A stretch of DNA of 64,000 nucleotides from Solirubrobacter soli DSM 22325 (GCF_000423665.1 NZ_AUIK01000001.1:748422-812421); one strand, 5' to 3'. Counted from the first letter of the stretch, positions 50,489 through 60,858 are shown. The notes: generated by a model from the sequence alone, not told the origin. Made by a program: numbers and translations.

Positions 50489-52141
50489 TTAGTGAACCCG
50501 GATGACCTTCGAGGCCGCGGCGGTCGGGCTGACGGTGACGGTCAGCGTGTAGGAGCCGCTCTTGAGCCGCTTCCCGGTGGGGAGCCTGCGCCGCAGCAGC
50601 ACCGTGTTGTCGCCGGCCTGGCCGAGCAGCTTCCAGCTGGCGACGGTCTTGGCGCCCGCGGCCTTGACCGTGTACTTCACCCACGCGCTGCGCGAGAGCC
50701 GGAACCCGACCCGGAGCTTGCTGCCGAGCGAGCCGGTGAGCTTGAGGTTGGTCAGCGTGAGCGCCGCGGGCGTGACCGGAGCCGGCGTCGGGGTCGGTGC
50801 GACCGGCGGGGGCGGCGGAGCCGGGGGCTCGGGCGTGGGCGTCTCGACCGGCGGTTCGGGCGTCGGCGTCTCGGTCGGCGGCGCGCTGCCCTGGATCGTC
50901 GTGACCGCCGCGTTCGCGTTCAGGCGCCCGCCGCTGACCGACCACGTCTCCCAGCCCGGCTGGACGTCGACCGAGTGCAGCAGCGCATAACGCAGGAACG
51001 CCGTCGTGGCGTCCGGTCGGGCCGACAGCGCGAGCGCGGCGGCGCCGGCGACGTGCGGCGACGCCATCGACGTGCCGTCCTTGAAGCCGTAGGAGCCGTT
51101 GGAGAGCGTCGAGTAGATCCGCACTCCGGGAGCGAAGAGGTCGACCGTCGCGGGACCGTAGTTCGAGAAGCCGGCGACCTGGTCGCGGTTGTCGCTGGCG
51201 CCGACGCAGATCAGGTTGCTCTCCGGCAGGGCGCACGGGTAGGCGTCGGGGTCGGTGTCGGAGTCCGCGCCGTCGTTGCCCGCGGCGACGACGTAGAGCG
51301 TGTTCGGATGCGAGGCGACCGCGTCCTCGATGGCCTGCGAGAACCCGCCGCCGAGCGACGCGTTGACGATGCGCACGCCCTGGTCGCCGGCGTAGGCGAA
51401 CGCCTCGGCGATGTCGCTCGACCAGCCGGAGCCGGAGTTGTCGAGCACGCGCAGCGGCAGGATCTTGGCCAGCGGTGCGACGCCGACGACGCCGAGGCTG
51501 TTCTCCCCCTCGGCGGCGATCGTCCCGGACACGTGGGTGCCGTGACCTTGACCGTCCTGGGGAGTCGCGTCGCTGGAGACGAAGTCCCAGCCGTGGACGT
51601 CGTCGACGAGGTGGTTGCCGTCGTCGTCGACGCCGGGGAGCCCGTTGGCCTCGGCGGTGTTGGTCGCGATCTGACCGTCGAGGTCGACGTGGGTCGAGTT
51701 GATGCCGGTGTCGACGACCGCGACGGTGACGCCCGTGCCCTCGCTCTGGTCCCACGCGGCGACGGCGTCGATGTCGTCGCCGGCGGTGCCGAGCTGTCCG
51801 CCGATCATCTGGCCCGTGTTCTCGAGCGCCCACAGCGTGCCGAAGCCGGGATCGTCCATGGCGCGGGTCAGGCGCACGCGACGGTCGGGCTCGGCGTAGA
51901 CGACGTCGTCGTCGGCGCGCAGATCCGCGAGCGCCTTGGCGGTGTTGTGGGCGCTGACGAGCTCGGTGTCCTCGACGGGGAGCGGCTTGACGAGCTCGAC
52001 GCGGGCGTCGGCGCGCAACTCGGCGCGCTCCGTGTGATCGAGCCCCGGGACGCGTTGGACGATGATGTCGCCTTCGGCGGCCTGCGCCGAGGCGGGAACG
52101 GCAAAGAACACGACGAGCGCGGTCATGACCAGTGAACGCAT
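50489..52141 (-). CDS. Secreted subtilisin-like serine protease (S8)
   Basis: 550 residues from the ATG at 52141; a GTG at 52192 would add 17. Signal peptide SLVMTALVVFFAVPASAQA, an inhibitor-like propeptide (residues 25-95), then the S8 domain with catalytic aspartate in VTVAVVDTGINSTH near 138, histidine in GQGHGTHVSGTIA near 197 and serine in DGTSMASPHVAGAAAL near 345. A Pro/Thr-rich linker (about 415-455) leads to a beta-sandwich domain (LTNLKLTGSLGSKLRVGFRLS) probably for cell-wall or substrate binding. Divergent from the acyl-CoA oxidase-like gene. Confidence 0.9.
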   Translation of the reverse strand: MRSLVMTALVVFFAVPASAQAAEGDIIVQRVPGLDHTERAELRADARVELVKPLPVEDTELVSAHNTAKALADLRADDDVVYAEPDRRVRLTRAMDDPGFGTLWALENTGQMIGGQLGTAGDDIDAVAAWDQSEGTGVTVAVVDTGINSTHVDLDGQIATNTAEANGLPGVDDDGNHLVDDVHGWDFVSSDATPQDGQGHGTHVSGTIAAEGENSLGVVGVAPLAKILPLRVLDNSGSGWSSDIAEAFAYAGDQGVRIVNASLGGGFSQAIEDAVASHPNTLYVVAAGNDGADSDTDPDAYPCALPESNLICVGASDNRDQVAGFSNYGPATVDLFAPGVRIYSTLSNGSYGFKDGTSMASPHVAGAAALALSARPDATTAFLRYALLHSVDVQPGWETWSVSGGRLNANAAVTTIQGSAPPTETPTPEPPVETPTPEPPAPPPPPVAPTPTPAPVTPAALTLTNLKLTGSLGSKLRVGFRLSRSAWVKYTVKAAGAKTVASWKLLGQAGDNTVLLRRRLPTGKRLKSGSYTLTVTVSPTAAASKVIRVH

Positions 52142-52221
52142 CACTTGGCTTATCGGCAACCGTCGGCCGAACTTGAGCGTGCGAACGATCACACGTCCGC
52201 TTGCTTGAATTTATATCCGGG

Positions 52222-52227
52222 TAACTT
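52222..52227 (+). promoter_or_regulatory. Possible leaderless -10 of the acyl-CoA oxidase operon
   Basis: TAACTT lies six bases before ATG 52234 with no ribosome site between. TTGCTT 15 bases upstream is a poor -35. Same TANNNT-to-start spacing as the leaderless candidates elsewhere in the window. Confidence 0.35.
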
Positions 52228-52233
52228 GGTCGT

Positions 52234-54072
52234 ATGGGCACGACTGAGACGCTCCGGGCACTGCTCGACGGTCGCTATCCGGAGACCCGCGACCGGGTCC
52301 GCTGGTGGCTGTCGGAACCCGGCAACGAACCGATCGACGACCTCGGCATCGAGGAGCACCGCGAGCGCGTGCTCGCGTGGGCGCGGGAGCTCGCGTCCGA
52401 AGGCGACACCGGGATCGGCTACCCCGTCGAATACGGGGGCGAGGGCGCGCCGGGCAAGAGCGTGACCGCGTTCGAGGCGCTGGCGATGGGCGACCTGTCG
52501 CTGTTGGTCAAGTGCGGCGTGCAGTTCGGCCTCTTCGGCGGAGCGATCCTCCACCTCGGAACCGAGCGGCACCACGAGCGCTATCTGCGCGACGTGGCGA
52601 CGCTCGCGCTGCCGGGCTGCTTCGCGATGACCGAGACCGGCCACGGCTCCAACGTGCACGCGCTGCGGACGACCGCGACCTTCGAGGACGGCGAGTTCGT
52701 CATCCACACCCCTGACGACGACGCCCGCAAGGACTACATCGGCAACGCCGCCCGCGACGGGCGCATGGCGGTCGTCTTCGCGCAGCTGATCACCGGCGGC
52801 GAGGTGCAGGGCGTGCACGCGCTGCTCGTCCCGATCCGCGACGATGCCGGCGACGCGCTCCCCGGCGTGCGACTCGAGGACTGCGGCGCCAAGCTCGGCC
52901 TCAACGGCGTCGACAACGGGCGGATCTGGTTCGACCACGTGCGCGTCCCGCGCGAGAACCTGCTCGACCGCTACGCGTCGGTGGCGCCCGACGGGACCTA
53001 TTCGAGCCCGATCGAGAACCCGACCAAGCGCTTCTTCACGATGCTCGGCACGCTGATCCAGGGCCGCGTGAGCGTGTCCGGCGCCGGCATCAGCGCGTCG
53101 AAGGTCGCGCTCACGATCGCCGTCCGGCGGGCGCTCGAGCGGCGCCAGTTCGGTCCGCCCGGCGAGCCCGAGGCGCTGCTGATGGACTACCGCACCCACC
53201 AGCGGCGGCTGCTCCCGGCGATCGCCAAGACCTACGCGCTGGCGTTCGCGCAGCAGCGGCTGGTGAACGAGCTCGACGAGGCGTTCGCGGGCGACGACGA
53301 GCCCGCGCGGCGCCAGCTGGAGACGTTCGCGGCGGCGCAGAAGGCCATCTCGACCTGGCACGCGTCCGAGACGATTCAGAGCTGCCGCGAGGCGTGCGGC
53401 GGGTCGGGCTACCTGCGGTCGAGCCGGTTCGCGGCCCTGAAGGCCGACACCGATGTGTTCACGACGTTCGAGGGCGACAACACCGTCCTGCTCCAGCTCA
53501 CCGCCAAGAACCTGTTGACCGATTGCAAGGACCAGGTCTCGGACCTCGATCCGCTCGGGCTGGCGCAGTTCGTCGCCGGGCAGGCGCTGGGGCTGCTGGC
53601 GGAGCGCACACCGCTGCGCAAGCTCACCGACGGCGGCGACCTGCTCTCGCGCGAGACCCAGCTCGACCTGTTCCGCTGGCGTCACGAGCACCTGCTGGAG
53701 AGCGCCGCGCGGCGGCTGAAGCGCGGGATCGACGCGAAGCGCGACCCGTTCTCGGTGCTCGTCGACAGCCAGGACCACGTGCTCGAGGCCGCGCGCTCGT
53801 GGATCGACCTCGTGATCCTCGAGGCGTTCCCGACCGACGAGGCCGTCGCGCCGCTGCGCAACCTCTATGCGCTGCACACGATCGAGGCCGAGCGCGCCTA
53901 CTACCTCGAGCACGGCCGGATCTCCGGCAGCCGCTCGAAGGCGATCATCAAGGCCGTCAACCAGCTCTGCGCCGAGCTGCGGCCGGACGTGCGCGCGCTG
54001 GTCGACGCGTTCGGGGTGCCGGAGGCGGTGCTCGGCGACGCGCGCGTCGTGGCGGAGAGCGTCCCCGCATGA
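52234..54072 (+). CDS. Acyl-CoA dehydrogenase/oxidase family protein (acyl-CoA oxidase-like)
   Basis: 612 residues, longer than ordinary acyl-CoA dehydrogenases and matching the acyl-CoA oxidase group. FAMTETGHGSNVHALRTTATF near 131 is the FAD/substrate loop; GRVSVSGAGISASKVALTIAVRRALERRQFG near 280 is standard; REACGGSGYL near 387 and the catalytic-base element FTTFEGDNTVLLQL near 410 follow. It introduces the alpha-beta double bond in fatty acyl-CoA. First gene of a beta-oxidation cluster with thiolase, FabG-type reductase and MaoC hydratase. The hairpin element at 54076 follows directly. Confidence 0.87.
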   Translation: MGTTETLRALLDGRYPETRDRVRWWLSEPGNEPIDDLGIEEHRERVLAWARELASEGDTGIGYPVEYGGEGAPGKSVTAFEALAMGDLSLLVKCGVQFGLFGGAILHLGTERHHERYLRDVATLALPGCFAMTETGHGSNVHALRTTATFEDGEFVIHTPDDDARKDYIGNAARDGRMAVVFAQLITGGEVQGVHALLVPIRDDAGDALPGVRLEDCGAKLGLNGVDNGRIWFDHVRVPRENLLDRYASVAPDGTYSSPIENPTKRFFTMLGTLIQGRVSVSGAGISASKVALTIAVRRALERRQFGPPGEPEALLMDYRTHQRRLLPAIAKTYALAFAQQRLVNELDEAFAGDDEPARRQLETFAAAQKAISTWHASETIQSCREACGGSGYLRSSRFAALKADTDVFTTFEGDNTVLLQLTAKNLLTDCKDQVSDLDPLGLAQFVAGQALGLLAERTPLRKLTDGGDLLSRETQLDLFRWRHEHLLESAARRLKRGIDAKRDPFSVLVDSQDHVLEAARSWIDLVILEAFPTDEAVAPLRNLYALHTIEAERAYYLEHGRISGSRSKAIIKAVNQLCAELRPDVRALVDAFGVPEAVLGDARVVAESVPA

Positions 54073-54075
54073 GGA

Positions 54076-54120
54076 GCCCGGCAACCGGGGGACGTCGGCA
54101 TCATGCGTGCGGTTTCGGGC
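54076..54120 (+). repeat. Long hairpin element, copy 1
   Basis: Arms GCCCGGCAACCG (54076-54087) and CGGTTTCGGGC (54110-54120) pair over about ten bases with a small internal bulge; loop of 22 bases. It begins three bases after the acyl-CoA oxidase stop. Identical arms recur at 60816-60858. Not followed by a T-run. Could be an attenuator or terminator before the tetR gene. Confidence 0.55.
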
Positions 54121-54139
54121 ATCGCGAGGCGGAGGCTCG

Positions 54140-54706
54140 ATGACAGCGCGGCTGCCGCGCGCCGAGCGCGAGCGGCAGATGCTCGAGACTGCGGGGGCGC
54201 TGTTCGCCGCGCGCGGGTACGCCGACGTGACGATGGACGAGGTCGCGGCAGCCGTCGGGGTGACGAAACCGCTGCTCTACAACTACTACGGCAACAAGGA
54301 GCAGCTCTTCCTGGCCTGCATGGAGCCGGCCGCGGAGGCGCTGCTCGAGTCCGTCGTCTCGGCCGTCGCGGCCGCGTCCGACGCCCCTGGCGCGCTGCGC
54401 GCCGGCATCCACGCCTTCTTCGCGTTCCTGGACACGGACGTCGAGTCCTGGCGGCTGCTGCACGACGAGACGCTGCCCGCGGGTGGCGAGATCGCCACGC
54501 GGGTGCGCGCCTACCGCGCTCGCATGGAGGGGCTCGTGACGGCGGCGATCCACTCGGAGAGCCGCGCGGTGGAGCCGCTGGCGGTGGCGATATTCGGCGC
54601 CGCCGAGGCGCTGGGCCGCTGGTGGCTGACCGCCGAGGACATGACCGCCGAGCGCACGGCGGAACTCTTGATTCGCACGATCGAACCTGGATTGAGGAGT
54701 CGATGA
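54140..54706 (+). CDS. TetR family transcriptional regulator
   Basis: 188 residues. HTH region: RQMLETAGALFAARGYADVTMDEVAAAVGVTKPLLYNYYGNKEQLF in parts, with the recognition helix VTKPLLYNYYGNKE. The C-terminal domain shows ESWRLLHDETLPAGG. ATG 54140 has GGAGG upstream. It sits between the acyl-CoA oxidase and the thiolase and overlaps the thiolase start (ATGA), so it is likely the local fatty-acid repressor sensing acyl-CoA. Confidence 0.85.
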   Translation: MTARLPRAERERQMLETAGALFAARGYADVTMDEVAAAVGVTKPLLYNYYGNKEQLFLACMEPAAEALLESVVSAVAAASDAPGALRAGIHAFFAFLDTDVESWRLLHDETLPAGGEIATRVRAYRARMEGLVTAAIHSESRAVEPLAVAIFGAAEALGRWWLTAEDMTAERTAELLIRTIEPGLRSR

Positions 54707-55968
54707 ACACGAGACGCGTCGCCATCGTCGGCGGCAACCGAATCCCCTTCGCGCGGTCCAACGGGACCTACGCGCACGCGTCCGACCAGGACATGCTGAC
54801 CGCGACGCTCGACGGCCTGGTCGAGCGCTTCTCGCTCGAGGGCGAGCGGCTCGGCGAGGTCGTGGCGGGTGCGGTCTTGAAGCACGCCCGCGACCGCGAC
54901 CTCACCCGCGAGGCCGTGCTCGGCTCCAAGCTCGCCCCTGAGACGCCCGCCTACGACGTCCAGCAGGCCTGCGGGACCGGCCTGGAGACGGTGATCACGG
55001 TGGCGAACAAGATCGCGCTCGGCCAGATCGACGTGGGGATCGCGGGTGGGGTCGACACGGCGTCGGACGCGCCGATCGCGGTCAACGAGGATCTGCGGCA
55101 CATCCTGCTCGACATCAACCGGGCGAAGTCGCTGCCCGGGCGGGCGAAGCAGCTCACGCGGCTGCGACCCGGCCAGATCGTGCCCGTGATCCCGCGCAAC
55201 GCCGAGCCGCGGACCGGGCTCTCGATGGGCGAGCACGCCGCGAAGACCGCGGCCGAGTGGGGAATCGCGCGCTCCGAGCAGGACGAGCTCGCGGCGGCGT
55301 CGCACGTCGCGATGGCCGCCGCCTACGACCGCGGCTTCTACGCCGACCTGATCACGCCGTATCTCGGCCTGGAGCGCGACGAGAACCTCCGACCGGACTC
55401 GACGGTCGAGAAGCTGGCGAAGCTCAAGCCGGTGTTCGGGGACACGATGACCGCGGGCAACTCGACGCCGCTGACCGACGGCGCGTCGACCGTCCTGCTG
55501 GCGTCGGAGGAGTGGGCGGCTGCCCGCGGGCTGCCGGTGTTGGCGTATTTCGTCGACGCGCAGACCGCGGCGGTGGATCACGTGCACCGCGGCGAGGGGC
55601 TCTTGATGGCGCCCGCGTACGCGATGCCCGTGCTGCTGGACCGGAACTCGATGGGGCTCGGCGACTTCGACCTGTACGAGATCCACGAGGCCTTCGCGTC
55701 GCAGGTGCTGGCGACGCTGGCGGCGTGGCGGGACCCGGTGTTCGCGCGCGAGAAGCTCGGGCGCGACGCAGCGGTCGGCGAGATCGACCGGACACGTTTG
55801 AACGTCAATGGCGGATCGCTGGCGGCGGGACATCCGTTCGCCGCGACCGGTGGGCGGATCGTGGCGTCGCTGGCGAAGGCGCTGAACGAGCGGGGCTCCG
55901 GCCGCGGCGTCATCTCGATCTGCGCCGCGGGCGGTCAGGGTGTCGTGGCGATCTTGGAGGCGGCATGA
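54703..55968 (+). CDS. Acetyl-CoA C-acyltransferase (thiolase, FadI/FadA-like)
   Basis: 421-residue thiolase. The nucleophile is in VQQACGTGLETV near residue 90, the active-site histidine in YEIHEAFASQVLA near 327, NVNGGSLAAGHPFAATGGRI near 367 and the general-acid cysteine in ISICAAGGQG near 408. It cleaves 3-ketoacyl-CoA. A 30-residue insertion (LRHILLDINRAKSLPGRAKQL) after residue 125 is typical of the FadI-type group. GAGGAG ribosome site; ATGA overlaps on both sides. Confidence 0.92.
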   Translation: MNTRRVAIVGGNRIPFARSNGTYAHASDQDMLTATLDGLVERFSLEGERLGEVVAGAVLKHARDRDLTREAVLGSKLAPETPAYDVQQACGTGLETVITVANKIALGQIDVGIAGGVDTASDAPIAVNEDLRHILLDINRAKSLPGRAKQLTRLRPGQIVPVIPRNAEPRTGLSMGEHAAKTAAEWGIARSEQDELAAASHVAMAAAYDRGFYADLITPYLGLERDENLRPDSTVEKLAKLKPVFGDTMTAGNSTPLTDGASTVLLASEEWAAARGLPVLAYFVDAQTAAVDHVHRGEGLLMAPAYAMPVLLDRNSMGLGDFDLYEIHEAFASQVLATLAAWRDPVFAREKLGRDAAVGEIDRTRLNVNGGSLAAGHPFAATGGRIVASLAKALNERGSGRGVISICAAGGQGVVAILEAA

Positions 55969-57206
55969 GCGATCGGTATTCGCAGTTGGTGAAGCTGCCG
56001 GTGGCCGGGACGGTCGCCAAGCGGATCGGGCTGCCGCAGCCGGTCACGCTCCAGCGTGGGGGCGAGTTCAGCGGGCGCGTGCTGCTCGGCGGGGCCGGGC
56101 GGCTCGCCGAGGCGGCCGCTCGCGTCTTGAAGGAGATCGGCGCCGACAGCGCCACGGCGCTCGACGATCCCGTGCGCACCTCGGCCGCCGCCGCGGGCCT
56201 CGACGCCGCCGTGTTCAACCCCCAGGCGCCGGCCGATCGCACGTTCAAGGCGCTCGTGTTCGACGCGACCGGGATCACATCGTCGACGGAGTTGGTGGAG
56301 CTGCAGCGCTTCTTCCACCCCACGGTGCGGCGGGTCGAGCCGTCCGGGCGGGTGATCGTGCTCGGCGGCGGGCGGCGCGCGCTGGAGGGCTTCACGCGCT
56401 CGCTCGGCAAGGAGATCGGGCGCGGCGCGACGGTCAACCTCGTGCAGGTCGAGCCCGGTGGGGACATCGGGCCGACGCTGCGCTTCCTGCTCTCACCGCG
56501 GTCGGCGTACGTGTCCGGGCAGGTGTTCCGCGTCGGGTCCGGCAGCGCCGTCGCACTGTCGGGCCGAACCGCCTTGGTCACGGGCGCGTCGCGCGGGATC
56601 GGCGCGGCGATCGCCGAGGTCCTGGAACGGGAGGGCGCGTCGGTGGTCAGGCTCGACCTGCGCGAGGCCGACATCGAGCTCGACATCACGGCGCCCGAGG
56701 CGCCGGAGCAGCTCGCCGACCGGTTCGCCGGCGGTCTCGACATCCTGGTGCACAACGCGGGCGTGACGAAGGACCGCACGCTGGCGAAGATGCCCGAGGA
56801 GCGTTGGCAGTCGCTGATGGAGGTCAATCTCCTGGCGCCTGAGCGGATCACCGAAGCGCTGCGCCTGAACGACGACGGGCGGATCGTGTGCGTGTCCTCG
56901 CTGAGCGCGATCGCGGGCAATGCCGGCCAGACGAACTACGCGACGTCCAAGGCGGGGCTGCTCGACCTGGTGAGCGATCTGGAGCTCGAGCGCGGGATCA
57001 CGATCAACGCGGTCGCGCCGGGGTTCATCGAGACGCAGATGACGGCGGCGATCCCGATCGCGATCCGCGAGGCGGGGCGGCGGATGAACTCGCTGCGCCA
57101 GGGCGGGCTGCCGGTCGACGTCGCCGAGACGGTCGCGTTCCTGGCCGGCTCGGGCCTCGACCGCAACGTGATCCGGGTCTGCGGACAGTCGCTGCTCGGA
57201 TGCTGA
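55965..57206 (+). CDS. FabG4-type high-molecular-weight SDR (3-oxoacyl reductase)
   Basis: 413 residues with two Rossmann domains. The first (about 40-190) is a degenerate SDR half (GRVLLGGAGRLAEAAARVL) lacking the catalytic tetrad; the second (200-413) is complete: VTGASRGIGAAIAEVL near 205, HNAGVTKD near 262, the serine in CVSSLSAIAGNAG near 309 and YATSKAG near 325. This matches FabG4-like 3-ketoacyl-CoA reductases. ATG at 55965 overlaps the thiolase stop; its 3' end overlaps the MaoC gene by seven bases. Confidence 0.88.
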   Translation: MSDRYSQLVKLPVAGTVAKRIGLPQPVTLQRGGEFSGRVLLGGAGRLAEAAARVLKEIGADSATALDDPVRTSAAAAGLDAAVFNPQAPADRTFKALVFDATGITSSTELVELQRFFHPTVRRVEPSGRVIVLGGGRRALEGFTRSLGKEIGRGATVNLVQVEPGGDIGPTLRFLLSPRSAYVSGQVFRVGSGSAVALSGRTALVTGASRGIGAAIAEVLEREGASVVRLDLREADIELDITAPEAPEQLADRFAGGLDILVHNAGVTKDRTLAKMPEERWQSLMEVNLLAPERITEALRLNDDGRIVCVSSLSAIAGNAGQTNYATSKAGLLDLVSDLELERGITINAVAPGFIETQMTAAIPIAIREAGRRMNSLRQGGLPVDVAETVAFLAGSGLDRNVIRVCGQSLLGC

Positions 57207-57946
57207 CGACGCTGAAAGCCGCGCTTCCGTTCGGCTCCTCGATGCCGGAGGAGACGCTGAAGCGCACCGTGACGGTCGATCGCGACGCGCTGGCCAAGTA
57301 CGCGCACCTGTGCGGCTTCACGCTGCGCGACGAGCTCCCGCCCACCTACCCGCACGTGCTGGCGTTCGGCGCGCAGATGGAGCTGCTGGCGCGGGCGCCG
57401 TTCAGCGCGGTCGGCGTCGTGCACATCGCCAACCGGATCACCCAGCACCGGCCGCTGCTGCTCGGCGAGGAGCTCGCGCTGAGCGTGCGGATCTCCGAGC
57501 TGCGGCCGCACCGCCGCGGGCGCGTGTTCGACTTCCTCACGCACGCGCGTGTGGATGACGAGCTGGTGTGGGAGAGCGCGTCGACGAACCTCAAGCGGGG
57601 CGAGGGGGACGAGTCGGTGCGCGACGAGTGGGCGTTCGAGGACGTGCCTGTGCTGGCGCAATGGCGGCTCGCGGACGATCTCGGCCGCCGCTACGCCGCG
57701 GTCTCCGGCGACCACAACCCGATCCACCTGCACGCGTGGGCGGCGAAGCCGTTCGGCTTCCCGCGCGCCATCGCCCACGGGATGTGGACGAAGGCGCGCT
57801 GCCTGGCCGCGCTACGGCTTCCGGACGCCTTCACCGCCGAGGTGCGCTTCAAGAAGCCGATCCTGCTGCCGGGGACGGTGACGTTCGGCGAGGCGGAGGA
57901 CCGCTTCGCCGTGCACGGTCACGTCGAAGGGCGTTTGAGCACGTAG
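57200..57946 (+). CDS. MaoC family (R)-specific enoyl-CoA hydratase/dehydratase
   Basis: 248 residues, a double hot-dog protein. C-terminal active half: RRYAAVSGDHNPIHLHAWAAKPFGFPRAIAHGMW in two stretches near 168-200, with the catalytic aspartate and histidine of the SGDxNPIH motif. The N-terminal half (residues 20-130) is a non-catalytic hot dog. It hydrates trans-2-enoyl-CoA to a (R)-3-hydroxyacyl-CoA for the FabG4-type reductase. ATG at 57200 inside the previous gene's end; its last 28 bases overlap the convergent RibD-like gene. Confidence 0.88.
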   Translation: MLTTLKAALPFGSSMPEETLKRTVTVDRDALAKYAHLCGFTLRDELPPTYPHVLAFGAQMELLARAPFSAVGVVHIANRITQHRPLLLGEELALSVRISELRPHRRGRVFDFLTHARVDDELVWESASTNLKRGEGDESVRDEWAFEDVPVLAQWRLADDLGRRYAAVSGDHNPIHLHAWAAKPFGFPRAIAHGMWTKARCLAALRLPDAFTAEVRFKKPILLPGTVTFGEAEDRFAVHGHVEGRLST

Positions 57947-58461
57947 GTGCTCTGGACCATGTCCTGCGGGAGCCGCTCGGACGAGACCAGCTGCACCTCG
58001 GGCACCGAACGCGCGAACAGCGGGATGCCCTGCCCGAGCACGGCCGGGACGTAGGACACGATCAGCTCGTCGAGCTCGCCCGCCTCCGCGAACTGGCTGG
58101 CGAGCTCGCCGCCGCCCACCACCCACACGTTGCGATCGCCGGCGGCTTCCCGCATGTCGGCGATGTGCTCGGCGACGGCGCCCTGGACGAAGCGGACGTC
58201 CGCGCCGTCGGGGGTCGGGAGGTCGCGGTGGGTGAAGACCCACGCCGGGACGCCCTCGTACTCCCACGCGTGCGTGAGCATGATCTCGTAGGTGCTCGCG
58301 CCGATCGCCAACGCCCCCACCTGGGCGTAGAACGCGTTGTAGTTGTCGTCGCCGCCCTCCAGGGGGTTGTCCGCGGCGTCGAAAAGCCACTGCAAACCGC
58401 CGTCTTCTTCAGCGATGTAGCCGTCCAACGAGGCGGCGGCGTAGTACTGGACCAAAGGCAT
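57919..58461 (-). CDS. RibD C-terminal/dihydrofolate-reductase-like protein
   Basis: 180-residue NADPH-reductase-fold protein: VQYYAAASLDGYIAEEDGGLQWL at the start, GALAIGASTYEIML near 50, NVWVVGGGELASQFAEAGELDEL near 110 and IVSYVPAVLGQGIPLF near 135 match the RibD_C/YyaP group. Physiological substrates of such stand-alone proteins are mostly unknown. Its ATG lies in a 6-7-6 inverted repeat region and is divergent from the HtrA protease. Confidence 0.85.
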   Translation of the reverse strand: MPLVQYYAAASLDGYIAEEDGGLQWLFDAADNPLEGGDDNYNAFYAQVGALAIGASTYEIMLTHAWEYEGVPAWVFTHRDLPTPDGADVRFVQGAVAEHIADMREAAGDRNVWVVGGGELASQFAEAGELDELIVSYVPAVLGQGIPLFARSVPEVQLVSSERLPQDMVQSTYVLKRPST

Positions 58462-58462
58462 A

Positions 58463-58481
58463 TATGAGGTTCTTACTCATA
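58463..58481. promoter_or_regulatory. Small inverted repeat between ribD-like and htrA genes
   Basis: TATGAG and CTCATA separated by seven bases, abutting the RibD-like ATG. It could be an operator for that gene. A second hairpin, AGCGCC/GGCGCT at 58500-58517, lies in the HtrA leader. Confidence 0.3.
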
Positions 58482-58543
58482 AGCCATCAAGGGATTATCA
58501 GCGCCGTAGGTGGCGCTCAGCGACCGCGTCGATCCTCTGGTTC

Positions 58544-59650
<1,107 letters not shown>

Positions 59651-59676
59651 CCCGCCACCGTTGGGAGGAAGCGGCC

Positions 59677-59715
59677 ACGAGGCCGGCGCGCTCGGGTATG
59701 TCGCGCCGGCCTCGT
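59677..59715 (+). terminator. Strong hairpin terminator after htrA
   Basis: Arms ACGAGGCCGGCGCG (59677-59690) and CGCGCCGGCCTCGT (59702-59715) are a perfect 14-base inverted repeat with an 11-base loop. CCGCGTTTAA follows, so the T-run is short. Position 26 bases after the htrA stop supports termination. Confidence 0.75.
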
Positions 59716-59761
59716 CCGCGTTTAACGCCTCGCAATGTGGTTGATCGCTAAACCAAGTGGC

Positions 59762-60811
59762 ATGAACCGCTTGCGCGGAAGCCTTTGGCCGATCCTGCAG
59801 ACCGCTCTGGCCGCGACCGCCGCCTGGCTCGCGGCCGTTGCGCTGTTGCCGGACGGGCGGCCGTCGTTCGCGTCGATCGCCGCGGTGATCTGCCTCGGGG
59901 CGTCGTATGGGCAGCGGGGGTCGAAGGCGCTGCAGCTGATCGCGGGCGTGGTGCTCGGGATCACGGTCGCGTCCGTCCTCGTGGCGTTGATCGGGACCGG
60001 GTCGCTGCAGATCGGGCTGATGGTCGTGCTGGCGATGAGCGCCGCCGTGCTGCTGCGCGGTGGGGAGCTGCTCGTCGCCGAGTCCGCGGTCTCCGCGATC
60101 CTGCTGGTGTCGCTGGACCCGAACACGAGCGACGTCTCGTTCACGCTCAACCGGGTGCTGGAAGGCCTGATCGGCGGCGGGGTCGCCCTGGTCGTGACCT
60201 CGTTGGTGTTCCCGCCGGACCCCGCGCTGCACGTCGGCCGCGCGGCCCAGGCCGTGTTCAGCGGGCTCGGCGCGGCGTTGGAGCGGGTCCAGGCGGCGCT
60301 GACCGAGGGCGACGCCGGCGAGGCCGGCGAGGCGCTCGCCGCGGCACGCGCCCTCGACCCCTTGGTCGACGAGTTCGACGAAGCGCTGCGGATCGGCCGC
60401 GAGACCGCCCGGATCTCGCCCCGCCGCCGCGCCTCCCTGGCCGAGCTCGAGCGCTACGGGGCCTCCTTCGCGCAGGTCGACTTCGCGGTCCGCGACACCC
60501 GCGTGCTCGCCCGCCACGCGGTGCGGTTGGCCCGCTCGGGCGACGCGATCGACCCCGCGCTCCCGGACGCCGTCCACGAGCTCGGCCTGGCCGTCTGGTC
60601 GCTGGCGAGCGCGTACGACCAACCGGAGCGCGCCGACGCCGTCCGCGGCCACGCGCTGCGCGCCGGCGCCTTGGCGGGCGAGGCGGGCGGCGGGGAGGTC
60701 GCGGCCCAGATCCGCTCCACCGCGGTCGACCTTCGGCGCGCGGCGGATCTCCTCTCCTCCGAGTCACTTGAAGCACCAACCGAGGAGCTACTGGCGGTCG
60801 TCACCGTCTAA
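59762..60811 (+). CDS. FUSC-like (aromatic acid exporter family) membrane protein
   Basis: 349 residues. Six hydrophobic segments in the first 150 residues (ILQTALAATAAWLAAVALLP; SIAAVICLGASYGQRG; LQLIAGVVLGITVASVLVALIG; LMVVLAMSAAVLLRGG; VLEGLIGGGVALVVTSLVFPP) and then a long helical cytoplasmic part. This is one half of a FUSC/ArAE protein, which usually have two such halves. Some members export aromatic acids such as p-hydroxybenzoate; a link to the catabolic island is speculative. ATG at 59762; an ATG at 59735 is possible. Confidence 0.75.
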   Translation: MNRLRGSLWPILQTALAATAAWLAAVALLPDGRPSFASIAAVICLGASYGQRGSKALQLIAGVVLGITVASVLVALIGTGSLQIGLMVVLAMSAAVLLRGGELLVAESAVSAILLVSLDPNTSDVSFTLNRVLEGLIGGGVALVVTSLVFPPDPALHVGRAAQAVFSGLGAALERVQAALTEGDAGEAGEALAAARALDPLVDEFDEALRIGRETARISPRRRASLAELERYGASFAQVDFAVRDTRVLARHAVRLARSGDAIDPALPDAVHELGLAVWSLASAYDQPERADAVRGHALRAGALAGEAGGGEVAAQIRSTAVDLRRAADLLSSESLEAPTEELLAVVTV

Positions 60812-60815
60812 CCGA

Positions 60816-60858
60816 GCCCGGCAACCGGCTGCGCGGGACCGACCGTGCGGTTTCGGGC
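60816..60858 (+). repeat. Long hairpin element, copy 2
   Basis: Arms GCCCGGCAACCG (60816-60827) and CGGTTTCGGGC (60848-60858), identical to copy 1 at 54076, with a different 20-base loop. It begins four bases after the FUSC gene stop. Conserved arms and changed loop indicate a selected stem rather than a recent duplication. Confidence 0.55.

Noticed and set aside
54076..54120. SAM-type riboswitch suggested by GCCCGGCAACCG
   Set aside because: The GGCAACC match is short, the element follows a stop codon rather than preceding a methionine or SAM gene, and the other conserved riboswitch helices are missing.
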